A program made the position numbers and the translations under genes. Below are positions 25,962 through 34,531 of a stretch of DNA of 64,000 nt, in pieces. The notes under the pieces are model-generated. The model was not told the DNA's origin and did no database searches. It worked only from the letters and a program-made list of their open reading frames with translations. The first letter of the stretch is position 1. Every line of letters begins with the position of its first letter. This DNA is from Floridanema aerugineum (GTDB lineage: Bacteria > Cyanobacteriota > Cyanobacteriia > Cyanobacteriales > Aerosakkonemataceae), in contig NZ_JBHFNQ010000090.1 of the NCBI RefSeq assembly GCF_041929345.1, positions 62,001 through 126,000 on the forward strand. Reading direction: 5' to 3'.

Positions 25962-26897
25962 CTAACTCTCTACCTGCCTTGGCACTGCGGAAATTTTATC
26001 ACTTTGCCCATCTCTAACATAGGGAGCTAAGCTAATTAAATCTTCGATATTGCGGCGCATATTAGCACAAATTGTATCCAGAGGTAAGTCGTTGGGATCG
26101 TTACCAAAAGGATCTTCAATTTCTACGCCTATTTGTTCGATACCTAATAATGTAAAGCTAATTATTAAGACAATTATTCCGCTAAAAAAACCGAAATCTT
26201 TAACTACCTGAAATGGTAATGATAGGCAATAAAGTAGCAAAAGCTGCTTCAAATGAATAGCATAGGCTAAGGGAATTGGTGTTCTTAAAATGCGTTCACA
26301 ACCTCCTAAACAATCTACTAAGCTATTAATCAATTCCTGCAATGCTGTTAACTGGTAGCTATTCAAACAATTACGTTCATATTGTTGTTGCAAATAATCT
26401 GAAATCCAAAAAGCCACCTCTAAGGGAGGGTGGTTCATTTCTTTAAGTTTATCATATTGATTTTTCGTTGTTATTCCTTCTAATTCTTCATTAACAGACT
26501 CGCCTCGTAAGTGTAATTTAGTAGCAACAGCAAAAGCAACTAAAAGTCTTAATGTTGCGATTTTGTTATCTCTATCTTGTGGTTCTTTTTCTTCTACTGA
26601 AACCCAAATTTGTCGAGCTAGATTACGGGTATTATTAGTAATGATTCCCCAGAGCTTGCGTCCTTCCCAAAATCTTTCGTAAGCTGTGTTAGTCCGAAAA
26701 ACTAATAGTAAACCCAATACAACATTTGGGATCAAGCTAGCCAAAGTAGGCAAAGATACCGCCCAGCCAAAATAGTACATTATCGAAATCACCACACTTA
26801 CTAAACCGCAAAATATAGCGCGTGGTAAAACATTTGGCAGAACTGAACCTCGCAGTTGAATAGCTGATTTATACCAGTAGAATCTGTCTTTAGGCAT
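25962..26897 (-). CDS. Bestrophin-like anion channel
   Basis: A 311-residue membrane protein of the bestrophin/UPF0187 family. Visible features: RFYWYKSAIQLRGSVLPNVL at the start, transmembrane stretch IFCGLVSVVISIMYYFG, then NVVLGLLLVFRTNTAYERFW with the family's FR.n.AY.RwwEgR signature, and C-terminal segment SFTLLGIEQIGVEIEDPFGN (the conserved glE.IG.eiedPFG motif). Plant and algal relatives conduct chloride or bicarbonate in thylakoids; in cyanobacteria a role in ion balance under changing light is plausible. It may share a transcript with the WD40 gene downstream. Confidence 0.92.
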   Translation of the reverse strand: MPKDRFYWYKSAIQLRGSVLPNVLPRAIFCGLVSVVISIMYYFGWAVSLPTLASLIPNVVLGLLLVFRTNTAYERFWEGRKLWGIITNNTRNLARQIWVSVEEKEPQDRDNKIATLRLLVAFAVATKLHLRGESVNEELEGITTKNQYDKLKEMNHPPLEVAFWISDYLQQQYERNCLNSYQLTALQELINSLVDCLGGCERILRTPIPLAYAIHLKQLLLLYCLSLPFQVVKDFGFFSGIIVLIISFTLLGIEQIGVEIEDPFGNDPNDLPLDTICANMRRNIEDLISLAPYVRDGQSDKISAVPRQVES

Positions 26898-27506
26898 CCA
26901 ATTTTGTCCGGCAAATTATTTGTAACTTGTTCACCAATGATACTACTTTTAGCTTCTCGGTTGCTATCAGCCTCACTGTATGGGCGTTTGCACTCACAAA
27001 TCTTCTGTTTCTCATTTTTGTCACATAAACGTCACAGAATTTTCATAAAAAAATATTGCAATTTCTTGATTTAGTTGCTAATGTGTGCCTATGGCTGGAT
27101 TCGACAGATGCTCGTACTTTAGGAGATGTACTACCCATGCTCTACATTGTGAGTGATTCCAGAATTGCCTGAAGATGTTTTTCTGACGGCTCCACGTTTA
27201 CCACTAGGCGGAGGAGAAACATCTTTGTTGTTGGTTGAACTATGTCTATGACTAATAATTTTGGTACTTGACTCGGTTACTTTGGGTAGTTTCTATCAAC
27301 TTTAAACTTTTCTGATTCCAACTTTAAGGCAGATCTCAGATTAAATTTACGAAAATGAGGTTCCCTGCAATGTTTCTGAGAAATGTCTTGAGTTTTTCAA
27401 GTCGATTATGAGTGATTTTTGTCTCATTACCAACCGAGATTTTGTTAGCGAAATTTCTCAACTCGGTGACTAAAAGTGGTGTGAGACTCCTACTTTGGAG
27501 GTTTTT
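26898..27506. other. Long gap with a possible structured RNA
   Basis: Over 600 bases without a convincing gene. A stem can form between AAGATGTTTTTCT (27172-27184) and AGAAACATCTT (27215-27225), enclosing CGGCTCC and GGCGGAGGAG. The region also contains the promoter of the bestrophin gene on the minus strand and GGAGG (27497-27501), the ribosome-binding site of the SDR gene. An uncharacterised small RNA is possible but unproven. Confidence 0.4.
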
Positions 27507-28328
27507 ATGAACATTCAAGGAAAAACGGCTCTAGTTACTGGAGCTTCTCGTGGAATTGGTCGTGCGATCGCTCTTGAACTAGCAAAAAATGGTGTAAAAC
27601 GCTTGTTATTAGTCGCCAGAGATCGCCAACGTTTAGCAGAAGTTGCCGCAGAAATTGAACTTCTAGGGGTAGAAGTTGTCACCCTACCTTTGGATTTGTC
27701 GCAGTTAGTAAAGGTGAATATTGCGATCGCTCAAGCTTGGCGAGATTATGGCCCAATTCATCTTTTAATTAACTGTGCTGGAGTCGCGCATCAATCACCT
27801 TTCTTGAAGTCTCCTTTGCCAAATGTTCAGCAAGAGATTGCGATTAATTTGATGGGAATGTATGCCATGACGCGGATTATTGCGCGACGCATGGTGGCAC
27901 AAAAAGAAGGTACAATTGTCAATGTTTCTAGCTTAATGGGTAAGATAGCTGCACCGACAATGGCGACTTATTCTGCTACCAAGTTTGCTATTTTAGGATT
28001 TACCCAAGCTTTGCGGGGTGAACTAGCACCACACAATATTCGAGTAGTAGCGTTGCTACCTTCTTTAACAGATACCGACATGGTTAAAGAATTGCAATGG
28101 TTTAAATGGGTACAAGCAACAACTACCGAAAAAGTTGCTCGATCGCTAATTACTGGATTGCAAAAAGAACAGTCCGAAATTTTAATCGGATGGCAAAGTC
28201 ATTTAGCAGTTTTGGGTCAAAAAATTGCCCCTTGGCTAGTAGATAGAGTTTTACTGATGACTGCACCTTTACCTGAGAATAAACCCAAACGTTACCGAAG
28301 ATTGCGAGAGGTGAGAATCTCTAGTTAA
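27507..28328 (+). CDS. Short-chain dehydrogenase/reductase
   Basis: A 273-residue NAD(P)-dependent oxidoreductase of the classical SDR family. Motifs in order: TGASRGIGRAIALELAKNG (cofactor binding), NCAGVAHQSPF (the NxxG-type motif), INLMGMYAMTRII, and VSSLMGKIAAPTMATYSATK with catalytic Ser, Tyr and Lys. The start ATG at 27507 follows GGAGG by five bases; an upstream TTG is less likely. The C-terminal part (SHLAVLGQKIAPWLVDRVLL) is hydrophobic and could touch a membrane. Substrate cannot be predicted. Confidence 0.92.
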   Translation: MNIQGKTALVTGASRGIGRAIALELAKNGVKRLLLVARDRQRLAEVAAEIELLGVEVVTLPLDLSQLVKVNIAIAQAWRDYGPIHLLINCAGVAHQSPFLKSPLPNVQQEIAINLMGMYAMTRIIARRMVAQKEGTIVNVSSLMGKIAAPTMATYSATKFAILGFTQALRGELAPHNIRVVALLPSLTDTDMVKELQWFKWVQATTTEKVARSLITGLQKEQSEILIGWQSHLAVLGQKIAPWLVDRVLLMTAPLPENKPKRYRRLREVRISS

Positions 28329-28337
28329 TTAATATTG

Positions 28338-28410
28338 AGATCTTGCACTTGTCATTTTAGCCCGCCTGCGAATCAATTCGCAGGCGAATTTTGGCACTGG
28401 TGCAAGATCT
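28338..28410. repeat. Nested hairpin element with AGATCTTGCAC ends
   Basis: Perfect 11-base outer arms (28338-28348, 28400-28410) enclose a strong inner hairpin (28363-28386) with arms CGCCTGCGAA and TTCGCAGGCG. The sequence CTGGTGCAAGATCT of the right end recurs at 54838-54851. Same nested design as 14678-14788, with unrelated ends. Confidence 0.8.
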
Positions 28411-28441
28411 GGCGCTAAAGCGCAACAACGTACATTTTTTT

Positions 28442-28780
28442 CTAATTTCTTGATGCTATATATTTGGTTGTCAACCACATTTCAAAATCTTCAGCAGCAG
28501 CAATTGTTTCTAACTTATCCAGCCGTCTTTCAATTTTTTCTACTTGCTCTTCTTCTAAAGATTCTGACAATTTTTCATCCGAAAGCCAGACAAAAGCCGT
28601 TCCTGCTGCGGCGCTAGAAGCAAGTACAACTGGTACAGTAACATTACTTTTAGCTGGTGAAAAAATCATCCAAAAAGCAAACATTCCCGTAGCAAAAGAC
28701 CAAATTTTTGTAGTAGCAGTAACTCGGATATCGGTAGTTTTTTCGGGTTTTCTTAATTCTGATTCTTTTGGTTGATACAT
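28442..28780 (-). CDS. Small membrane protein, hypothetical
   Basis: A 112-residue protein starting at ATG 28780 (MYQPKESELRKPEKTTDIRV); an upstream ATG at 28825 would add 15 residues. Two hydrophobic segments are visible, TTKIWSFATGMFAFWMIF and VPVVLASSAAAGTAFVWL, followed by an acidic coiled-coil helix (KLSESLEEEQVEKIERRLDK) and a short tail. Two-pass membrane topology with a cytoplasmic coiled coil is likely. I do not recognise the family. Confidence 0.6.
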   Translation of the reverse strand: MYQPKESELRKPEKTTDIRVTATTKIWSFATGMFAFWMIFSPAKSNVTVPVVLASSAAAGTAFVWLSDEKLSESLEEEQVEKIERRLDKLETIAAAEDFEMWLTTKYIASRN

Positions 28781-28958
28781 AAAAACTCTCGCGCTCTTAA
28801 GTCCCTTTACTAAATAAATTGCCACATTTAGTAAGGGTAGTGCGTCATACTAGGGATTTGTATCAAATGGATTAAGCAGGATTACTTATTACTTTTGGAA
28901 TAGAGGTAGGGCGATCGCACTTCATTAAATCCAACTAAATCGATCGCTTTCTCAAATC

Positions 28959-29753
28959 CTACATTTCAATTCCCAACTCTCGCAATCGTTGAGCTAAAAT
29001 TTCCGCCCGACGTTCCGCTTCTATGGCGCGTTGTTCCGCTGCTTCTGCACGTTGATTTTCCCTTTCTGCATCCGTCAAAATCAAATTTCCCTGTTCATCA
29101 TACCAACGCAACCATAAACGATTAATTCCTTGATATTCACCTTGCCACAATCCTAAACCTAATTCCAACGGAGGCATCCAAACTTTTGATTCTGTTGTTA
29201 AATTTAATTCTTGATAACGACCAGATACTAAACTAAATACTCTTAATGTATCAGTGTAGTGATCGAACACCACATAATAAGGAACCCGCAAAATTCGCTC
29301 ATAAACTTCCCACTTAGTAGGAGGTTGATTAACACTACTACTTGTCTCTCCCAAATCTTCTTTTTCCGTACCAGGAGAAAGCAATTCTACTACAACAAAA
29401 GGACTAATTCCTTCTTGCCAAATTACATAACTCAGGCGTAAATCTCCCCCATCATAAAGTCTCGGAACTCCTACAACCCCAAACCAATCTGGTCGTTTGT
29501 ACCAATTTTGATGACGGACATCGTAATAAAGATTCATGTCACTTCCGCAAAACAATTGTTCGGGAAAAAACTGGCGCGGACGAAAAGTAAAACTCAAAAG
29601 TTGGGGTTGCAAATCATGAAACTCATCAGGCAAACCTGGTTCCTCCGGGTTTTCGCTGGGTAAATCATACATTGTCGGCAATGTTTCTCTGGGAGAAAGA
29701 GGCGGGTCGCTTTGTTTCACAGGATATTTAAATTGAAACATGGGAATAGTCAT
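28959..29753 (-). CDS. Uma2 family protein with C-terminal coiled coil
   Basis: A 264-residue PD-(D/E)XK-fold protein of the Uma2 group. The core is marked by QLFCGSDMNLYYDVRHQNWY, WFGVVGVPRLYDGGDLRLSY (the position of the active-site Asp), SPFVVVELLSPGTEKEDLGE and KWEVYERILRVPYYVVFDHY. The C-terminal 40 residues repeat AEAAEQRAIEAERRAEIL, a common coiled-coil tail of cyanobacterial Uma2 proteins. Function is unsettled. It is unrelated in position to the other two Uma2 genes in the window. Confidence 0.9.
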   Translation of the reverse strand: MTIPMFQFKYPVKQSDPPLSPRETLPTMYDLPSENPEEPGLPDEFHDLQPQLLSFTFRPRQFFPEQLFCGSDMNLYYDVRHQNWYKRPDWFGVVGVPRLYDGGDLRLSYVIWQEGISPFVVVELLSPGTEKEDLGETSSSVNQPPTKWEVYERILRVPYYVVFDHYTDTLRVFSLVSGRYQELNLTTESKVWMPPLELGLGLWQGEYQGINRLWLRWYDEQGNLILTDAERENQRAEAAEQRAIEAERRAEILAQRLRELGIEM

Positions 29754-29913
29754 TTTTTTATTCTGAGAAACTTACATCTTTAGCGAGATAGAAGGTGATT
29801 AGGGAGAAGGGATAAGGGTGAAAATCGTTTTTTTATGAGAGATAGCAATTTATGTTACTCTCCAGCCTGTTCTGGGTACTCTATATAAAGTAGAGATTTT
29901 GAGGTTACTGGTT

Positions 29914-30987
29914 ATGGATGAATTTGCGCTATCGTTTCGTCAGACAAGAATTCTATTTAGCCTTCAATATTTTTTAGGAACTGAGGATATTGACTATGAA
30001 ATAGATTCCGAAACTAAACGAATCAAACGTCAATGGTTAAATAAATGGAAAGCATCTGTAGAGGATTTATTAAAAAGTCAATTACCAAATAATACTGGTG
30101 AAGATTCATACACTTTGGTTGTTGATTTATTTGAGATAAAACAAGAAATAGAGCTTGAAAAGCGTTCCCTTGACAAAAAACGTCCGCTTTATTCAATTTT
30201 AATGGAAGTGGTGCTTTTTCGTCTTTACTTTCCTTTACGAACAAAGGAAGACGAGAAATACATAAAACTCAACCTTGCTGATACTTACCGTCAAAGGATT
30301 GTAGGTAGATTGGAATCTATAGCTGAATGGCTGTCAGTAGAAAAAGAATATGTTAAAAAATTTAAGTCCAGTTACGAAAGATGGAGCAATGAAATTTCAG
30401 GTTCGCAATCAAATCCACTGAACTATTTACTAGGCGGCTTGATAGGGGCAGCTGTGTTAGCAGTAGTAGCTGCTGCTATTGCAGTACCTGTAATTGTTCC
30501 GTTACTGGCTCCCTTACTTGCACCAGGACTTTCTGGTGCAGCAGCAATTTCAGCCGTTTTAGCCGCTCTTGGTGGAGGTGCAATTGCAGCAGGTGGATTA
30601 GGTATGGCAGGTGGATTTACTGTTATTGTTGGTGGAGGAGCAATTCTTGGTGCTAGTGCTGGTACTGGTGTTGGAGCTTTGTTTGCCCAATCACCTGATT
30701 CGGCTGTTCGTGAAGCTGCCAAATTTGTAGTATCTTTTGAGCAGGTTATCTTAACGCAAAAAGATGTAGCAAAACGAGAGATTGCTCGTAGTGCTAAAGA
30801 GATAATCAAGAAACTCAGACATACTATTCATTCTTTGGATGATCAAATATCAGATTTACAAATAAAACCCGATAAAAATCAAGAAGAAATAAACAATTTA
30901 CGCAAAGTAAATGGTTATTTTAGGAAAGCTTTAGAAATTTGCGAAAATTTACTTGAAGAATTCCTCAGAAGAAATGCTTTATCATGA
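29914..30987 (+). CDS. Hypothetical protein with a glycine-rich membrane segment
   Basis: A 357-residue protein starting at ATG 29914 with GAGG ten bases upstream. Residues 1-165 are charged and helical (FALSFRQTRILFSLQYFL at the start). Residues about 170-270 are almost entirely Ala, Gly, Val, Leu and Ile (for example AAVLAVVAAAIAVPVIVPLL and GGGAIAAGGLGMAGGFTVIV), with repeated GxxxG spacing. The C-terminal 90 residues are a charged coiled coil. A glycine-zipper membrane hairpin between coiled coils is reminiscent of membrane-inserting or pore-forming proteins, but I know no specific family. It is flanked by unrelated genes. Confidence 0.6.
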   Translation: MDEFALSFRQTRILFSLQYFLGTEDIDYEIDSETKRIKRQWLNKWKASVEDLLKSQLPNNTGEDSYTLVVDLFEIKQEIELEKRSLDKKRPLYSILMEVVLFRLYFPLRTKEDEKYIKLNLADTYRQRIVGRLESIAEWLSVEKEYVKKFKSSYERWSNEISGSQSNPLNYLLGGLIGAAVLAVVAAAIAVPVIVPLLAPLLAPGLSGAAAISAVLAALGGGAIAAGGLGMAGGFTVIVGGGAILGASAGTGVGALFAQSPDSAVREAAKFVVSFEQVILTQKDVAKREIARSAKEIIKKLRHTIHSLDDQISDLQIKPDKNQEEINNLRKVNGYFRKALEICENLLEEFLRRNALS

Positions 30988-31023
30988 ATTGATAATGATT
31001 TAACCTCTTACCTGAGATAACAG

Positions 31024-31245
31024 TTAGTTGATTAGGTCGAATTTAGGCAGTTTATGATTCATAGCAATTCCAATCAGTATCCATTCTTCCAGCACTTCTA
31101 ATAGTTCCTGGCGACAGCTTTCCAAAGTACTACCTGTTGCCCATACGCCTGTTGCGCCAGGAATTTCCCCATAAAAACCTTCATCTTCCTCAAGCATTTC
31201 GTAGTGCGCCGCTTCCATTGCTTTCTGAATATATTCCTGAATCAT
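31024..31245 (-). CDS. HicB-family antitoxin, apparently solitary
   Basis: A 73-residue protein with the HicB partial RNase-H-like fold: AMEAAHYEMLEEDEGFYGEI, then PGATGVWATGSTLESCRQEL (the family motif G.wa.G.t.eec...L) and LLEVLEEWILIGIAMNHKLP. HicB normally neutralises the HicA mRNA interferase, which would be a 60-80-residue gene adjacent to it. None is present on either side, so this may be a solitary antitoxin or act in trans. It lies 48 bases from the DUF4058 gene on the same strand. Confidence 0.85.
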   Translation of the reverse strand: MIQEYIQKAMEAAHYEMLEEDEGFYGEIPGATGVWATGSTLESCRQELLEVLEEWILIGIAMNHKLPKFDLIN

Positions 31246-31293
31246 TATCTACCTCTGCCTAAGTTCGATCGCAAAACAACACAATCATTATCT

Positions 31294-32070
31294 TCATCCT
31301 TGCTCCCGCAAAACTTCATCAACCCAAGCTGCATTTGTTTCTGATAAAGCTGCGACACATTCCCGACTATAATTAATCTGTAAATCATAACCAGCAATAT
31401 CATAAATATTATGCAGTATATTCTGTAAATCTAACACAGGTTCCTCATCTTCCGACCTTAAAGGAATGGGAAATTTAGGAATTACATCTCGTAAATTAAA
31501 AGCATATAAATTTGCTGAAGGACGGCGATCGCCACGACAAACCAAAATCCTATAATCACTTTCTATACCATTACTAGAAAACGGCATCGCTTGCCAATTT
31601 CGCAATAAATCAATTTCTACTAAATGCGTCAAACTCCCTAATATTTTCTTTCGTTTTTCTGTATATGCTTCCCTTCCCTCCCCAGGACGTTTGTTTACAG
31701 GTGAGAGAATTTCGATTACTGTTACTACCTCTTTTTTCGCCACATCTCGAATTTCTAAATATCCCTGTCTAATACTTTCGGCAACTGGAACTTCTACCGT
31801 TATTGGTTGTGCTGGAGGTGCAGCAACAGTAACATTGGTTGAAGAGGGATTTACTGTACTTCGTTGACGCTGTACAGTGACATCAGGAATTCCAACTAAC
31901 AAATTTTCCCCAAAGGTTTCATAAACTCGTACTTCCACAGCAACAATGTATTTAGGACGTAATTGAGGAGATAAAAACTCGGCAATTTTACTAATAAAAA
32001 AGTGATGTACACTAGGCCATAAGCTAGGATTTTCTAAATAGGGATTCATACCTGGAAATGGAGAAGGCAT
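31294..32070 (-). CDS. DUF4058 family protein
   Basis: A 258-residue cyanobacterial protein of the DUF4058 family, which has a restriction-endonuclease-like character but no known function. Signature segments are MPSPFPGMNPYLENPSLWPS, VHHFFISKIAEFLSPQLRPK, YLEIRDVAKKEVVTVIEILS (possible nuclease motif IEIL.P.NK) and INYSRECVAALSETNAAWVD. The start is ATG 32070. Nothing unusual in length or sequence. Confidence 0.93.
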   Translation of the reverse strand: MPSPFPGMNPYLENPSLWPSVHHFFISKIAEFLSPQLRPKYIVAVEVRVYETFGENLLVGIPDVTVQRQRSTVNPSSTNVTVAAPPAQPITVEVPVAESIRQGYLEIRDVAKKEVVTVIEILSPVNKRPGEGREAYTEKRKKILGSLTHLVEIDLLRNWQAMPFSSNGIESDYRILVCRGDRRPSANLYAFNLRDVIPKFPIPLRSEDEEPVLDLQNILHNIYDIAGYDLQINYSRECVAALSETNAAWVDEVLREQG

Positions 32071-32220
32071 GGATTTACCTCAGCGAGTAGGTTATAAACA
32101 TTATATCTCTTGCCACAATCGAAATATCTAATTAAATCATCTGCGTTCATCTGCGTTTAAAAACAAGACTTATAACTTATACAAAAACTCTCTTTTCTCC
32201 TCAAATTAACACTCTATTTA

Positions 32221-32365
32221 CTAATTAACTCAAGTTGCTAGTTATATTCAGTAGGGTGCGTCAGAGCGCCAAATTCTGGATATAATCACTAATTTTATGA
32301 CTCTGACGCACCCTACAGCCTAAAAAAATATTCAAAATTAATAACTAGCAACTTGGGTTAATTAG
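32221..32365. repeat. Nested hairpin element of the CAAGTTGCTAG family
   Basis: Outer 25-base arms (32221-32245, 32341-32365) match with one mismatch and contain CTAATTAACTCAAGTTGC. Inside is a GTAGGGTGCGTCAGAG...CTCTGACGCACCCTAC hairpin from the same family as 611-788. The right arm includes the TAA stop codon of the gene at 32358-32768. Confidence 0.9.
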
Positions 32366-32768
32366 CACCTTCCCTTCCAGGTGCGGAATAATAAATTGCT
32401 CTTTCCAAAGTTTCTTGAATTGTGTTCATTTCTTCTCTACTCGTTTTGGCAATCCTAATTTCTTGGTTTTTATTCGTAATAATAGTTAGGACATATTCCA
32501 CTTGCTCAAAACTACTATTTGACCCCAGGATAATCATAATCAATCCTATGATAACTGCCAAGGGTTGCAACAACAAAAGGCCAAACATTAATAACAGCAC
32601 ACCAATAATTACCAAGTCAGTTCGTGATTGATTGACAATCACCTTTTCTTCACTTCTAGTAAAACGATGCAAATCGCGGATTCGATAGGATGTATTTCCA
32701 TTTCGCAGTAGAGTTGAAGTAATTCGGATACCGCCTTTGTCGTAAAGTGTTTCTTGGGGAGTAATCAT
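32358..32768 (-). CDS. DUF6232-like two-helix membrane protein
   Basis: A 136-residue protein: an N-terminal strand-rich stretch (LYDKGGIRITSTLLRNGNTS YRIRDL), then two close transmembrane helices (DLVIIGVLLLMFGLLLLQPL and AVIIGLIMIILGSN), and a C-terminal cytoplasmic part with YVLTIITNKNQEIRIAKTSR and a helix. This order is that of DUF6232-type proteins. The stop codon lies in the terminal repeat of the neighbouring nested hairpin element, so insertion of that element may have reset the C-terminus. Confidence 0.65.
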   Translation of the reverse strand: MITPQETLYDKGGIRITSTLLRNGNTSYRIRDLHRFTRSEEKVIVNQSRTDLVIIGVLLLMFGLLLLQPLAVIIGLIMIILGSNSSFEQVEYVLTIITNKNQEIRIAKTSREEMNTIQETLERAIYYSAPGREGAN

Positions 32769-32940
32769 TTGTCAGCTATTTAAAGTTGTGGACTTTAGAT
32801 AAATAGCTTTGCTTGAGAACAGTTTTTCAACATTCTCAAACATACCCTCCGGGTGGGTAGCTACTAACTCCCACCCGACAACTATGTGATTTTTTTGAAA
32901 CGGTATCCTGCACCCAAATAAATTGGGTAGATTAAGCTAT

Positions 32941-34449
32941 CTATTTCACATCATAACCGAACAAATTTGGATCGACTTCTCCTAGTTCTAAATCTGCTAA
33001 ACCATACTCCGCCCAGCGTCTTTCAACCATCGCCGCTATGCCGGGATCGGACTCCAAAGGTGCGCCCCATTCGTGCTCGGTTTCTGGTGGGATTTTGGTA
33101 GTTGCATCTATGCCCATTCTGCCACCTAAACCGATTTTTTCACTGGCAAAGTCTAAACTGTCAAAAGGTGTATTTGGCAGAATAAATACATCTCTTGTGG
33201 GGTCTACTTTAGAACAAATTGCCCAAACGACTTGGCGGGGATCGCGCACATTGATATTTTTATCCACTACAATTACAAACTTGGTGTAAGTAAATTGAGG
33301 TAAGGCACTCCAAAAAGCTAATGCGGCGCGTCTTGCTTGTCCGGGATATGCTTTATCAATGGAGATGATTGCTGCTTTGTAACTTAGTGCTTCCATTGGG
33401 AGGAAGAAATCGACAATTTCGGAGACTTGTTGGCGTAAAATTGGGGTGTAAATGCGATTAAGCGCGATCGCCATCATCGCTTCTTCCTTCGGCGGACGAC
33501 CGCTAAAAGTCGTCAAATAAATCGGATCTTTCCGATGCGTCACACATTGGAAACGAACTAATGGCGAATCTTCCACGCCGCCGTAATATCCCATGTGATC
33601 CCCAAACGGGCCATCTGGCAACTCTTCCCCTGGTGTAATAGTCCCTTCTAAAACAAATTCTGAATCTGCGGGAACTTCCAAATCTACGGTTTTACACTTC
33701 GCCAACTGCACACCAGAACCACCGTATAATCCAGCAAATAACCATTCAGATAAATCTACAGGAATCGGAGTTGCAGCTGCCATAATAATTAGAGGATCGA
33801 CACCTAGAGCGATCGCAATTTCCAACTTCTTCCCATTTTGCGCCGCCTTGCGTAAATGTCTCGCCCCACCTCGCACAGACAACCAATGCACAGTCATAGT
33901 GTTGCGAGATTGCAATTGCAAGCGATAAACCCCTACATTTGGTGTTCCCGTTTCGCAATCTTTAGTAATCACCAATCCTAACGTGATAATCTTCCCCGCA
34001 TCACCCGGATAAGGGCGAATCATCGGAATTTGATTAAGATCTAAATCATCACCTTGAATTACCACCTGTTGACAAGATGGGAAAAAATCTCTTCCTGGTT
34101 TCGCCTTTAACACATCAAACAACACCTTACCAAACTCTACCGCTTGGGCAATCTTTTTTGGAGGTTTTGGTTGTTGCAGCATTGCCAACTTTTTCCCCAA
34201 ATCTTCCAACTCCAAAGGATGCTGCATATTCATCGCCCAGCAAATCCTTTCCACTGTCCCCATTAAATTCACCGCTACAGGATAAGGAGAACCTTTAACA
34301 TTTTCAAATACTAACGCAGGCCCACCCCGTTGTAGCATTTGGTTAGAAATCTCGGCAATTTCCAAATCTGGGTCAACCAACGCCGAAATTCGCCGTAATT
34401 GTCCCCGTTCCTCCAGTAGTTTAATAAATCCCCGTAAATCTCTAGCCAT
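32941..34449 (-). CDS. UbiD family decarboxylase
   Basis: A 502-residue prenylated-FMN-dependent decarboxylase. Segments MARDLRGFIKLLEERGQL, RGGPALVFENVKG, NVGVYRLQLQSRNTMTVHWL (cofactor and substrate region, with the conserved Arg) and PDGPFGDHMGYYGGVEDSP (containing the conserved E-x-P/H region) are typical of UbiD. In cyanobacteria this gene is a candidate for 4-hydroxybenzoate decarboxylation in plastoquinone synthesis, but the substrate is not shown here. The partner UbiX flavin prenyltransferase is not in the window. The gene is divergent from the NYN protein gene. Confidence 0.93.
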   Translation of the reverse strand: MARDLRGFIKLLEERGQLRRISALVDPDLEIAEISNQMLQRGGPALVFENVKGSPYPVAVNLMGTVERICWAMNMQHPLELEDLGKKLAMLQQPKPPKKIAQAVEFGKVLFDVLKAKPGRDFFPSCQQVVIQGDDLDLNQIPMIRPYPGDAGKIITLGLVITKDCETGTPNVGVYRLQLQSRNTMTVHWLSVRGGARHLRKAAQNGKKLEIAIALGVDPLIIMAAATPIPVDLSEWLFAGLYGGSGVQLAKCKTVDLEVPADSEFVLEGTITPGEELPDGPFGDHMGYYGGVEDSPLVRFQCVTHRKDPIYLTTFSGRPPKEEAMMAIALNRIYTPILRQQVSEIVDFFLPMEALSYKAAIISIDKAYPGQARRAALAFWSALPQFTYTKFVIVVDKNINVRDPRQVVWAICSKVDPTRDVFILPNTPFDSLDFASEKIGLGGRMGIDATTKIPPETEHEWGAPLESDPGIAAMVERRWAEYGLADLELGEVDPNLFGYDVK

Positions 34450-34531
34450 TATTTTAAGATTTGTAAAACATCCTTTTTTATATTATGTGGGAAAGATGCA
34501 CTAAGTCAGGACAGTTTCTTTGAGGGTAAAC

